Below are positions 1-10,436 of a stretch of 64,000 nt of DNA, piece after piece. Source of the DNA: Promerops cafer. Lineage: Eukaryota; Chordata; Aves; Passeriformes; Nectariniidae. Position numbers and translations under genes: made by a program. Where the stretch lies: NCBI GenBank assembly GCA_013398275.1, contig VZSE01013263.1:128488-192487 (forward strand), in the 5' to 3' direction. The notes under the pieces are model-generated. The model worked only from the letters and a program-made list of their open reading frames with translations. It did not search any database and was not told where the DNA came from. Each line of letters opens with the position of its first letter. Position 1 is the stretch's first letter.

Positions 1-46
1 GTTTTATTACATGTGTGGTCTGACTTTTTTTAGTGTTGCTTACAGG

Positions 47-153
47 GTCTGTCTGCTGGAGGATGGAGAAGTTTTCACATCCTTGAAAGGATGGGAAGAT
101 GTAGCTCAGCAAGGGTGTGAATTTCGGCTCAGCCAGGGCTGGGTGCAGTTCCT
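47..153 (+). CDS. Terminal coding exon of an unidentified gene (partial)
   Basis: A polypyrimidine tract and an AG at 45-46 precede an open frame that ends in TGA at 151-153. One base completes a codon from an exon left of the window, then about 36 residues follow, beginning VCLLEDGEVFTSLKGWEDVA and ending GWVQFL. The frame is strongly coding-like, being rich in charged and aromatic residues. I do not recognise the protein. Genes expected beside WDR77 in mammals (OVGP1, PIFO, chitinases) do not match what I recall of their C-termini. The LEDGEV stretch is faintly like the end of a CIDE-N fold, but that is too weak to use. The rest of the gene lies outside the window. Confidence 0.5.
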
Positions 154-2639
154 CTGAGCGGTTGATCCAAAGCCTGTGGCCATTTCAGTGTTTGCAGGAG
201 CCCAGTCACAGCAGGACGGGGCAGCCGGGGCCCGGAGCTCTGTCACTCACGCCCAGCTGGTTGGGCAGGCTGGCAGAGGAGCTGGAGCAGCTTCTAAAAA
301 TAGTCCTCGGGTTGGAGCCCTTCATTAGGGACGAAACTCTCATACCTGGTACAAGTCCCAACTCGAATGCTGTGCCCAGCACTGCAAGCACAGTGTGAGC
401 AAGGCAAGCAGCAGCATAAAAGGTTTGTCTGCAGAGTGGCTGCTTCTCTCCACTCAGAATTAAACTGATTTGCATTCTCGTCTCCTTCCAGCTCTGGCTG
501 CAGAAGCAGGCTGTGTGTGAGGGGGGAAAGGGTGCAGTGTGTGCCTGGGAGCCGCAGTGGATGGACCCCAGTGTCCCCAAACCTGAACGCTGTGTGGTGC
601 AGGGACAGCTGAGCAAGCCACAAACCCCACAGCATTCCCTCCGTTCCCTGGCAGGGAGCTGCAAGGCCAGCAAGGATTGATGTGGGATTGCTGCTGTCTC
701 TGCCACGCTGCCGTGACCCCACTGCAGCCTTGCCAGCACTGGGGCAACACCTCTGAGCCAAGCTGCACCCCAGGAGTGACTCCCGAACTGCTGCTCTTCT
801 GTGCTTCTCTTAGCAGAGTGAAAAACCCCAAGTGCAAGTGCTAGGAGCCCCCAGAGCAGATACTCCTTAAGGCAGCGTGCAGAGCTGGGGCCGGGCTGCC
901 TTGCCCTTGTCAGGGGCAGCTGCTGCCATCCTGTGGCCCCGCACACACCTGCCAGGCGCTGAGGCATCGAGGCTTGTTTGGTCTTCAGTTGCAGAAGAGT
1001 TAATGTGTCACCAATGACCACCTCTCCCTACAGGCTTCAGCATCCACCATGACTCCTCTGCCACGGACTGTTGTGTTTTGCTCAGGTGTGGCAATTGAGG
1101 AACCTAATGTGGTTTCATGTCTGACATTTGAACTTTTCTTTTTAGCTGTGCACGATGGAACCCCCAGTTCAGAGTTTTGGAAAGAAAAGCTTCCTGAAAA
1201 GCAGCAGGACCCAGAGCCTGCCTTGCACCAGTGCTGAAGAACTGTAGTACCCTGGCATTGAACAGGAATACGGTGAACATTTATTTAAGAACAGTTTTAA
1301 TATCAGGGACTGAAATCACAACTTCAACTGTGTGAACGATCTCAGCTGGCTCTTCAGTGCTACAGAAGTGGCCCAGTGAAACTTAAACCCAGTTACAAAT
1401 GAAAACCATCTTCCAAGACAACTTTTTCAGAACCAGCACAAGACCTGTTTCAGTACAGCATCACAGGCCCCCAGCGGGGGACTTTGTGGTTCAAGGGGTA
1501 TTTCTGAGGAATTGTGTCAGCTTTTATCATCATTTACTGTTTCTTGTCATACACTGCTCTAGAACAGGAAGTTGCTGTGAACACCTGTATGACACAGGAA
1601 TTTAAAAAGCAGCAAGTGAGGTTTACAAAGAGTGTGAGAGAAATACAGAGCCTGGGAAAGCTTAGTCTGCCTAAAAATTAATTGTGGGCTTTGCACAACT
1701 AAACCTATGTGTATGCAGAGATAAAAACTGGAAGCAGTGTACATTTAAGTGCTGCTATCATGCTAAAGAACCGGGGGTAACATTCATTTCCATGGTATTT
1801 TTGTTTCATCAGTCAGGACTTGCTTAATTCTGTCTAGGAAACACTAGGCCAGACCAAGCCATACCTAGAGCAGCAGCAATGCATGCAGAGCAGTGACTTT
1901 CTCCAGGTAAACAGCTGAGTTAGAAATGTACGTGGTATTTGACAAAAACACCTCTAGGGGTTCTGTGGAGTGTGGTCTGGGGGGCAGGGGAATGTGCTGT
2001 CCCCTCAGTGCCAGCACAGGAATTCACTCGTCACAAGTGCGTGGATCTGGGCTATCACTAAGCAGAGTCTGGTACAGGAGCAAGCAAATGACAGCTGAAG
2101 TCCTTGGTCCAGTTTTTCCCCCACATAAACCTTCTGTTCCCAGGTCTCATCCTTGAGTAAGTTGCCTTCAGCACAGAGGAGATGAAGCTGTGGTGTCGCA
2201 GGGCACAGCACCTGCTCCCTCCTGGCTGCCAGCCCCTGCCAGTGCCCTGAGCTGGCCTTGGGCACCCCGGGATTCCAGCAGCACCCCAAGGTGTTTAACT
2301 GCAGGGCTCCAGCTGGGATCCTCCTTCCCTTTACATCCTGACACCAAACACTGGTATTGTACACCAGTGCACAACCAGAGCTCACCAGAGGCTCCACACT
2401 GGCACTGAGGCTGGATCCTCTGCACCACGTGCTGCATTAAGGACAACACCAGAACCCTTCTAGCCCTTGAACCCCAACAGGTCTTTTCATTCCACCTGAT
2501 TTACAGAGCAAAGAACTTTGCTCAAGGGTGAGGCTCTCACATCTACCCAACAAGGGGCATGTTGCTAACCTCCCCCAAAAGCTTCTATTAATTCCATGGG
2601 TAGTCTGGAGAACTGAGGAAAGAATCAAGTCTTTTTGAT
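154..2639. other. Spacer or 3' UTR between the left-edge exon and WDR77
   Basis: No convincing gene was seen. The first part is probably the 3' UTR of the left-edge gene; an ATTAAA at 459-464 could be its poly(A) signal. Two short stretches are bounded by splice-like dinucleotides: 1034-1085 (after ctccctacag, before gtgtgg) and 1146-1218 (after ctttttag). Joined, they would give about 35 residues with no family I can name. They could be alternative terminal exons or chance. Long minus-strand frames here look like GC-driven noise, with no domain. Confidence 0.4.
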
Positions 2640-2736
2640 TTTATTTCTTTTTTCATTACACCTAATTCCCTGTCTCTCCAAGTCTCCTCTGTGCCTGAAG
2701 TCAATTTTTTTCTGAGTAAAACCAAAGTCTTTTATT
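2640..2736 (-). promoter_or_regulatory. Candidate WDR77 polyadenylation signals
   Basis: On the minus strand, AATAAA occurs at 2731-2736 and again at 2640-2645, about 200 and 290 bases past the WDR77 stop codon. Either would give a short 3' UTR. Which one is used cannot be told from sequence. Confidence 0.55.
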
Positions 2737-2931
2737 ACAGGAGAAGCCACTCCTGAGGAGAGGGTAAAGCTTGGTTTGTAACTAACTTATATCTAATTCA
2801 GAATTACTACAGGAACCTTCTTAGCCACAAGCTTCGAGGCAGACAACAGACTCCACTCCAGCTCACACACCTGCAACTTCAGCAGAATCAAAGTGATGCC
2901 AGCAAGGAACTTGGACCACGAGTTTATAAAA

Positions 2932-5815
2932 CTATTCTTTTACACAGTTGATTCCAGAAGCTTCACCAGCTGGGAGGGGGACAGTGTGATGTAAAACCTG
3001 ATGATCCCATCCAACTGTAGTGAGCAAGGCATCATCTGAAGGAGACCAGGACAAGCCTTTTACAAAGTCTCGATGAGAACGGTTTCTGAACCTGGAAAAC
3101 ACCAACACTCCATCAGCCATCGTTGGAGAGTACGTGGGCTTGGGCAATCCTTCACTGCTGGTTTCTTAGGATGACACTCCTCTATTTAGGAACGTTTTCA
3201 CATCCAGGGTGCCCAGAGCAGCTGTGGCTGCCCCAGCCCTGGAAGTGCCCAAGGCCAGGTTGGACGGGGCTTGGAGCACCCTGGGATGGTGGAAGGTTGA
3301 ATGAATGATCTTTAAGGTCCCTTCCACCCCAAAACATCCTGTGTATTAACAATTAACTCGACAAGACAACAGCAGTGAGTACATTCTGTCTGTACTTACA
3401 CCTCTGAGAGGTCTGAGTCAAGAACAGCAACTGAACAGTCTTCACTGATGGAAGCCAGTAAGGGTGAACTACAGAGAGATGAGAGCACAGTTAGAACAAG
3501 CAAACACAACAATTTTTAGGGATTAACTTGTGAACAGCAGGATTCTTAGTGATCCTGACCCAGGTACAGCAAATTAACTCACAGAAATCTTACAAAAAGG
3601 TTTTCATCAGCATTTGGCAGGGGGCCACTACACTGAGTGGGAATATTCTGTTAGAGTCTGAAAACAAGTGATCCTCCTTTAGTCAGAGGTGACTGGAGTG
3701 AGAAAAATCCCCACGGTGTGTGGGTCAGTAATTCTGGAACTGCAGAGTTCTTGTCATGGACATTCACATGTCAGAAGTGAGACATTGTTTGGTTTATTCT
3801 CTTATAATCTCCTTGATTAGACCAAAACGGGCACTCTTACAGGTTTTAGTCAAAAATAACTAAGGCTTTTAAGGGGATGCAGCCCCACATGCCAGCATCA
3901 TTCAGTACCTGTGTGCAGAGAAAGCAAAGCCTGTGATGCCTCGGGTGTGCACGGCAGCGCTGAGGGCAGAGTCAGGATTCTTTGTGTCCACCAGTGCAAC
4001 TGTTCCACTTTCATCACCTGGGAGAGAGGGGCATTGGAGTTACCTACAAAAACTGTCCTGTGAAAACAGCGACCTTGATTTGCCTGCTGAGAGTCCAGAT
4101 CCTTACCCAAGACAAAGATGTCACTTTTCTGTGGATGCCACATGACTGAGGTAGGGAGGTAATTACAGGCACTGCAAACTGCGAGGGAAGAAACTGGGCT
4201 GAGTGTGGAAGGAGGCAGCACAAAGACATTCCTCATCTATCTCATTTAGCACTGCTACTGCATCAAGACAAGTGTTTTAAGCTTACTGTACTTCTGTGAC
4301 AGTGTTAGACCTTAGGTTTTAACAGGCACATCACTAGGTTTGGAGTTAGAAGTCAGGCATAAAATAATTTATTTCTTCCAACACAAACTCATGCAGAAGC
4401 AGTGACTGCACACAGAGACATACCAATTCGGGTAGCTGGTTTGGGGCATCTGGTGTCCCACAGTAAAGTTCTGTTGTCCTATAAATCCAAAAGGAATGAG
4501 AAGAATTTTACAATTTCTTTGTGGCATAAATTCAGGTTCACTGCTGACTCACAAGCAAAATAACCCTGCCTTTTCCTCTGGGTTAAAATGATGCTGTCAT
4601 TAAGTGCAGCCTTCAGTCATCCCCAGGACAGAACTAGGAGATCCCAAAATTTGATACCAACCTGTAGGAATGGGCTTGATAAACTGATTATAATGTATCA
4701 GACTAGAACACTGCAATAACAGAGGCAGGCAGGTTGCAACATGAGAGATGGTTTCTAAGTGCATTAAACTGTAAATACCTAAAGTTAAATCTCGTTTTAA
4801 TGGGGTAGATTTAGACAATGGAGGGAGCTTTACCTCAGCACAGGACAGGAACACAGTGTCCTTACCAGGACAGGAAGCCACACAAGTCACTGCATCGGAG
4901 TGAGCTACCAAAAGCACAAAAGGATAAAGAGCCTCAAAGATTGTATCCAACTTTCCCCACATTCCCAAGGACTTTAACAGCAGTTTAACAGCTATGCCCA
5001 GACACAGATAACTTCTGCTCAGCAGCAGCCAACTGCTTCCTACCAAAGTGATGAGCTGCCCAATCCAACCATGGCCACAAGTCCTTGTGACAGCCCTGAG
5101 CTTGAGGGAGCCAGACAAGGGGTCAGGGGGAAAGGGTCCCAGTGGAATGAAAAGGGGATTATAAAAAGGAGGGGGGGGGGTTGGCACCCACCTCTGTAGG
5201 AGTGCAGCACCGTTTGCTCCGGGATGTCCCAGACCTTCACGCTGTGGACAAGGGTGAGCAGTGAGCGCCCAGCACAGCCCGGGCACACGGCTGCCAGGCT
5301 GGGGACACTCACCAGAAATCCCTGCCCCCGCTGACAGCCTGGCTGCTGCCAGCCAGGACAGACACCGACGTCACGATGTCATCGTGCTCGTATTTACAGA
5401 ACTTGTTCACGATGAGGCTCTCGTCCTCCTCCAGCTCCCACAGCTCCACTGCACCTGGCGGATGCAGGGGAACACCCACCTTTGAGAACCGCCCTTTGCG
5501 GAGGGGGCCACGCACCTCCGAGGAGGGACTGGGGGGACACCCAGATCAGCAGAGGGGACGCCACCCACCCCGGCGGGAGAGCGGACAGACGCACCCCAGC
5601 GAAGGACGGGGGACATCTCCATCGCTTACCGGAGTCGGAGGCCACCAGGATGCCCCTGTCGGCCAGCCAGCACAGGTCGGCGACCCCCGCCTCGGTCTGC
5701 ACGCCGGCGGTGCAGAAGCCCTCGCTGGGGGCGCGCCGCGGCTCCGCGAACACCCACAGCGAGCCGGTCCAGCAGCGCCCGTTCAGCCCGGAGGCGGCCA
5801 GCAGCAGGGCCCCGT
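2932..5815 (-). CDS. WDR77: WDR77 / MEP50, methylosome WD40 protein (5' end missing)
   Basis: WDR77 is the WD40 propeller that binds PRMT5 and presents histone and Sm-protein substrates for symmetric arginine methylation. Nine exons are visible in transcript order: 5630-5815, 5313-5454, 5192-5241, 4834-4904, 4424-4478, 4107-4178, 3909-4017, 3400-3468, 2932-3091. All junctions are GT-AG and in frame. They encode 303 residues plus a stop, with family stretches such as GFCTAGVQTEAGVADL, KFCKYEHDDIV, LLWDTRCPKP, WHPQKSD and LLTTVGWDHQV. The human protein has 342 residues, so about 40 N-terminal residues are missing. Exon 1 should end in G to complete the first codon (GAC) but no match exists up to the N run at 5904-5908; it is probably lost in that gap. 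The last intron holds a CR1 fragment in the opposite orientation. Confidence 0.95.
3203..3343 (+). mobile_element. CR1 LINE 3'-end fragment in the last WDR77 intron
   Basis: It carries the usual CR1 tail words in order: gtgcccagagcagctgtggc, then aaggccaggttggac, then aaggtcccttccacccc. The 5' part of the element is absent, as is normal for CR1 copies. It lies antisense to WDR77. Confidence 0.85.
5170..5180. repeat. G homopolymer run beside a WDR77 splice donor
   Basis: A run of about 11 G bases lies 10-20 bases downstream (in the minus-strand sense, as C bases) of the WDR77 exon at 5192-5241. Its length may be unreliable in short-read assemblies. It is outside the coding sequence. Confidence 0.6.
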
Positions 5816-6060
5816 CTGCGGGAGAGACACGAGGGGAGGCGCGGGGAGGCGCGCGGGGAGCCCCCGGGGAGCGCCCGAGGGTCCCGCGCCCCGCCGGGCC
5901 CCCNNNNNGGCGGGCGGGGGGTGCTGGCCGAGCTCGGCCCTGACGCGCTCTCTGCTCTCTTGTCCCCTCAGCCCCCGCCGCGCTGAGGGCGCTGCCGCCG
6001 CCCGTCGCCGTGGGGTGAGTACCGGGGGAGCCCCTCGGATACCGGCCGGGATTTGTGCTT
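5480..6060. promoter_or_regulatory. CpG island, shared WDR77/ATP5PB promoter, with a 5-N gap
   Basis: The stretch is very rich in CpG and lies between the first visible exons of two divergent genes, WDR77 (minus) and ATP5PB (plus). Five Ns sit at 5904-5908, flanked by C- and G-runs. Neither start codon nor first exon of either gene can be found, although both should lie here. The five Ns most likely stand for a longer unassembled piece holding both transcription starts. That last point is inference from the missing exons. Confidence 0.75.
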
Positions 6061-8553
6061 AAACAGCGTTATTCGGGGGTTTTGTCTCCTATTTTCCTCA
6101 CTCACGTTGTGGGAGTATAAAACGGGGACGGTGGCAAGGAACTTCTGGAGGTTATCTAGTCCCACCCACTTCCTGAAAGGAGGTGTGTCCAGTAAATGCC
6201 ACCACCTTCGAATCACGGAATAGTTTGGGTCGGAAAGGGCCTTAAAGCTCATCCAGTTCCACCGCCTGCCGTGGACAGGGACACCTTCCACTAGAGGAGG
6301 TCCAGCCTGGCCTCGGACACTGCCAGGGATGGGGCACGCTGTGCCCGGGCCTCACCAGTTACCTACTTATTTAATTGGAAATGTACTTGAGCCTCATCTA
6401 AGGTTTGGAAGACTATTTCTGTTTATTTTTTTAATAAGAATTATAATTGAAATGTTCTCCTTTTTCACAGGGTGTTGCACACCACAAGACCACTGCACAC
6501 GACTCAGCAGAGTTTGGCTCCTGTGCCACCTCTGCCTGAGAAGGGAGGAGAAGTTCGTCATGGTTTGATCCCTGAGGAGTTTTTCCAGTTTCTCTACCCT
6601 AAAACAGGAGTGACAGGTTAATACAGACTTTTACCATTTGTAGCTATGCTTACATGGTTCTGTTCACGAGTTCTGGCTGCTGAAAAGGCAAATTATTACT
6701 GAAAATGAGTATTTTGCATGTGCAGGTTGTGAAGAACAAGCCAGTGCAGGACTCCTGGCTCTAAAGTTAGACACCTAATGGTTGAAAGAATTCCCTGAAC
6801 TTGTCTTTATAGAAAGATTTAATTGCCTGTTGGTCCTTAAAACATTTAAACAGGGAATTCTGCCTGTTTCTGAATGAGCAGAAGCAGCAGGTCCTGTGTC
6901 AGTTGCAAGCTGCTTCCACTTGTAGTGAGATTCCTTGTGGCACCTTTCCCAAGTGGAACTGTGGCTCTGCTTTTTGTCCTGGTAGAACAGAACACTTCTT
7001 CCTGACCTTGTGAGCCTTTAAAGTAGCTCCCTCTTAGGTACTTGAGTTTATTGAGCCTCGTTATGCTTTATACAAGTAATGCTGCTTTATTTCTCCTGTA
7101 GGGCCCTACATGTTGGGCACTGGCCTGCTGCTCTACCTGCTTTCCAAGGAGATCTACGTCGTTAACCACGAGACAGCAGCAGCTGCCTGCATCCTGACAG
7201 TCATCATTTATGCCATCAAGAAGTTCGGGGCTGATGTCGGAGCTTTTGCTGACAAACTTAACGAGGTAATGAAGAAACTGCAATTTGACTTTGCAGTCGT
7301 TAGTAAGGAATGGTTTTGTTAAAGTACAAATGGCTTCAAACCACCAGAGGGCAGGGTTAGATGGGATGTTGGGAAGGAATTGTTCCCTGGGAGGGTGCAG
7401 AGGCCCTGGCACAGGGTGCCCAGAGCAGCTGTGGCTGCCCCTGGATCCCTGGCAGTGCCCAAGGCCAGGCTGGACAAGGGCTTGGGGCAGCCTGGGACAG
7501 TGGAAGGGGTCCCTGCCCGTGGCTGGGGTGGGATTGGATGGGATATAAGTTCCCTTCCAACCCAAACCAGTCTGGGATTCCACGACTGATTGTGAGCCCT
7601 CACTGTTCTCTGTTGCCATAACCTCAGCCCTGGCACAGGGCAGCTCACACAGACATTTCTCAGAGCTTAATGCAGCATTTCAGCATTAATTGCAGATCGC
7701 TTGTTTTCCTTGCATCTGACTCTGAAGCGTGGGGTTCTTTCCTTCTTGCAGGAGAAGGTGGCCGCAGCTTTAGCCATGAAGAACGAGGCCATCCAGACGC
7801 TGCAGACGGCCATCAAGGAGGAGGAGAAGGAGCAGTGGAGGGCGGAAGGGCACAGTTACCTCTTCAACGCCAAGCGGGTGAGCGGGGCAGCGCCGCCGCT
7901 GCTGCCCAGTGCCCGGGCAGCCTGCCCTGCTGGGCTCCTGCCACAGCACGCGGTCTGCTGCCGGGCTTGAGCCTCCTGTCTGCTGCTCTGTGTGCAGAAC
8001 AACATCGCCATGCTGCTGGAGACCAACTACCGGGAGCGCTTGCTGACGGTGTACAACGAGGTGAAGAAGAGGCTGGACTACCAGGTGGCCATGCAGAACC
8101 TGAAGCGGCAGAAAGAGCAGGACCACATGATCCAGTGGGTGGAGAAGAACGTTGTTCAGAGCATCACACCTCAGCAGGTACTTGCTGGGTTTTACCTGCT
8201 TTACGTTTTAGCCTGCACAAAGATTTGCTGTTCAGGGATCCTGGCTCACGAGGTGATGGGTAACCTTGGCCAGGGGTTGGACTGGATGAGCTTTGAGGTC
8301 CCTTCCAACCCAAACCTTGTGGGATTCCATGAATCTGTGCTTTGTTGGGTGTGAATCTCTGACTTCATGAGCTATAATTAATCAGTAACTTATAGGTCTA
8401 AAAAGGTTTCTGTAAAATGCACTTAAATGTCTGTTTTGCTTGTTGAAATGTCTCCTGAAGGCTGTTTCCTGTCTCTTGCAGCAGAAGGAAAGCATTGCCA
8501 AGTGCATCCTGGACCTGAAGGCGCTGTCCAAGAGCGCCCACGCAGCTGTGTGA
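5972..8553 (+). CDS. ATP5PB: ATP5PB, mitochondrial ATP synthase subunit b (5' end missing)
   Basis: Subunit b forms the peripheral stalk that holds F1 fixed against the FO motor in the inner mitochondrial membrane. Six exons are visible: 5972-6014, 6471-6616, 7102-7265, 7752-7877, 7998-8177, 8482-8553. All are in frame and give 242 residues plus TGA; human has 256. The missing residues fit a short first exon with the start of the import signal, probably lost in the gap at 5904-5908. Diagnostic stretches are LIPEEFFQFLYPKTGVTG, a membrane hairpin made of LGTGLLLYLLSKEIYVV and a second hydrophobic stretch ending near IIYAIKKFG, then the long charged stalk helix with RLDYQVAMQNLKRQKEQ and MIQWVEKNVVQSI. 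The last exon begins at a tandem NAGNAG acceptor. Introns 2, 4 and 6 (of the full gene) carry CR1 fragments. Confidence 0.95.
6210..6336 (-). mobile_element. CR1 LINE 3'-end fragment in an ATP5PB intron
   Basis: Reverse-oriented CR1 tail: aatcacggaatagtttgggt, then ccttaaagctcatccagttc, then ggacagggacaccttccact and a degenerate continuation. The 80 bases to its left also contain a CR1-like phrase (ggaggttatctagtcccacc) and may be a second, older fragment. Confidence 0.85.
6617..7101 (+). other. ATP5PB intron between exons 6471-6616 and 7102-7265
   Basis: Ordinary intron sequence with GT-AG ends. I see no exon, repeat or structured RNA in it. Confidence 0.7.
7325..7588 (+). mobile_element. 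CR1 LINE 3' portion in an ATP5PB intron
   Basis: The longest CR1 copy in the window, about 260 bases. It runs from agggcagggttagatgggat through ttccctgggagggtg, gtgcccagagcagctgtggc and caaggccaggctggac to ttcccttccaacccaaacca and the terminal ggattcc. It is in the same orientation as ATP5PB. Confidence 0.9.
8236..8339 (+). mobile_element. CR1 LINE 3'-end fragment in the last ATP5PB intron
   Basis: It contains ttggactggatgagctttga, ggtcccttccaacccaaacc and ggattccatgaatctgtg, the terminal portion of CR1. It ends about 140 bases before the NAGNAG acceptor of the last exon. Confidence 0.85.
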
Positions 8554-8617
8554 GCAGTCTGAGCCCGCTGACATGTCCCAATGCCTCCTGTTGGAAACTG
8601 TATGACTCTAAAATATC

Positions 8618-8623
8618 ATTAAA
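8618..8623 (+). promoter_or_regulatory. ATP5PB polyadenylation signal (ATTAAA)
   Basis: ATTAAA lies 65 bases after the stop codon and is followed by an A-rich then a T/G-rich stretch (tgctgtctttc), as expected of a cleavage site. The 3' UTR would be under 100 bases. Confidence 0.65.
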
Positions 8624-8659
8624 CAGACGAAAAAACCCCTCTGCTGTCTTTCACTAGCA

Positions 8660-10420
8660 ACAGTCCCTGCCTGTTTGTGTTTGAAGTCACTGGATGGTTA
8701 CACCAACCACTACAGCTGGTTTGTGGTGGGGGATGAGTTGAAACCGTGTGTGAGATCCTGTTGGATTCCCTGTTTGGTCACAAACACTTCCAAAGATAGA
8801 GAACTTCACAGAGACAAATTCTGGTGCTGAAACTGATCCCTGTGTTAGAATTCTGAGTGATAGCTACCCCAGATACCTGCTGTCCTTGTACACACGTTCT
8901 AAAATCGGGATGATTTGTGCTCCCATTCACCTGGCCCTGTGCTTGGAGGGGCTCTGGGTGAATGTTCTTCTTCTCTAAAGGAGCTGGCAAGGCCCTTTCA
9001 CCATAAAGCCTCGTGTAGTGTTGAAAGGGTTTGGGTTCTGGGAAAAGAGTAATCAGGCAGGAAATGTGTCAAAAGCTCTTGAAAAACTTGCCCTCAGCTG
9101 ACTGTATTAGTACTCAGTCTAAAATAGGGAAATGTGTACGTTTATTCCAGAGGAGTTTTTCTGGACTTTCAGAAGTCTCTTTGCCTTCTTTTTATAGGAG
9201 GCTTTTCCATGAAGGAATTGGTTAAATCTCAAAAACCCCAGCAAAGCACACACGCTAATAAACTCCTCCTGTGTGTGCTGAGATGTGATTTATGTAAGTC
9301 TGTAAACCAAGTGGGCAGACTGGGGGGTGCCTGCAGTCCCATTTCTCAGTGGGGTTAAGAAACACACTTCTCTCACACTTCCAGTGCATCCGTTCACCAA
9401 AATGCTGTTCTTTACAGGCAAGAACCTTACTTCAAGCCAACCTAAGCTGAAGCTGCCTTACTGTTTTTAGGTTACCAGTTCCAGAGAATGCAGGTGTCTT
9501 TCATGGTTTCCTGTTTTTTGTCAATTTAAATAAAAAAGTGAAGTTGCTTAACTTCCACAATTGTGTAAGCCCACATCTGATTGACATTTGAGCTTTTAAC
9601 TGGTGTGACAGATTCTTCTCACAAAGCAAGTGGTTAAACTGGTGTGCTGGCACTTGAGGAGTTTTCCAGCAGCACTTCCATGCTGGGAGGTAAGATGGGG
9701 CTGTACCATTTCTTGTTTCTTTTGTTATTGCAAACACAGCACCCTGTGAGGTTTGGTGTGGGAAACTGGCAGGTTTCATGGTTTGACTCCTCTGGAATGT
9801 GGCAACAATGAGATGCAGTAGGAAAAGCAGCAGCAGCAGGGAACAGGGTGTTTATTTTCATGATGTTGTAATATTTTCACATTATTCACAATCCGCAGTC
9901 TGCAAAACGTGGTGAGAAATGCCAGTGTAGGGATTTTGTAGTAGAATATCTTTAAGAATCCCTATCTCTTAAGATTGCACTCCCAAATTTGAGAAGAAAG
10001 TTACTGTTCCTGTTTTGGTGGGAAAAGTCAATTTAACTTAAACAAAAACATCACAGGGGAAGAACTTTCCAAAGCTGCTTCTGATTATGAAAATGTTCAT
10101 AGGGTTTTAGCTGCTGCAAAAAGAATCCTGTAGGTGCTTTTTAGTTATTAAATATCCTCCATTTTCTGGGTGGAGAAGGCGCCGGGCCGTCAGGGAGCAG
10201 TGAACTCGTGCGCTCATCAGCAAGACACTGGGAAGGGGTTGATGCTGAGGAACTGCCAGGTTTGAGAGGCTTTGTGCCACTTTTATAAGATTTCCAAGGA
10301 ATGGATAAAAACTAAATCAAGTCTTTTGAGTTAGAAGAGGATGACAAGTTTGTTTTGCCTATGTGTGTGTGTATATAAATATAACTCTTTTCCCTTTCTT
10401 TCAGTTTCACTTCCTGTCCG
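8660..10420. other. Spacer between ATP5PB and the C1orf162-like gene
   Basis: AT-richer than its surroundings. No coding exon, repeat family or RNA gene was recognised. The right end, near 10366-10385, holds a short TG/TA run (gtgtgtgtgtatataaatat). A non-coding first exon and promoter of the C1orf162-like gene may lie here unseen. Confidence 0.5.
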
Positions 10421-10436
10421 TTAATGCTCTGAGAGA

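Noticed and set aside
206..1021. 271-codon open frame on the minus strand
   Set aside because: It lies in GC-rich sequence beside a real plus-strand exon, has no recognisable domain, and overlaps other frames of similar length on the same strand. It is best read as chance.
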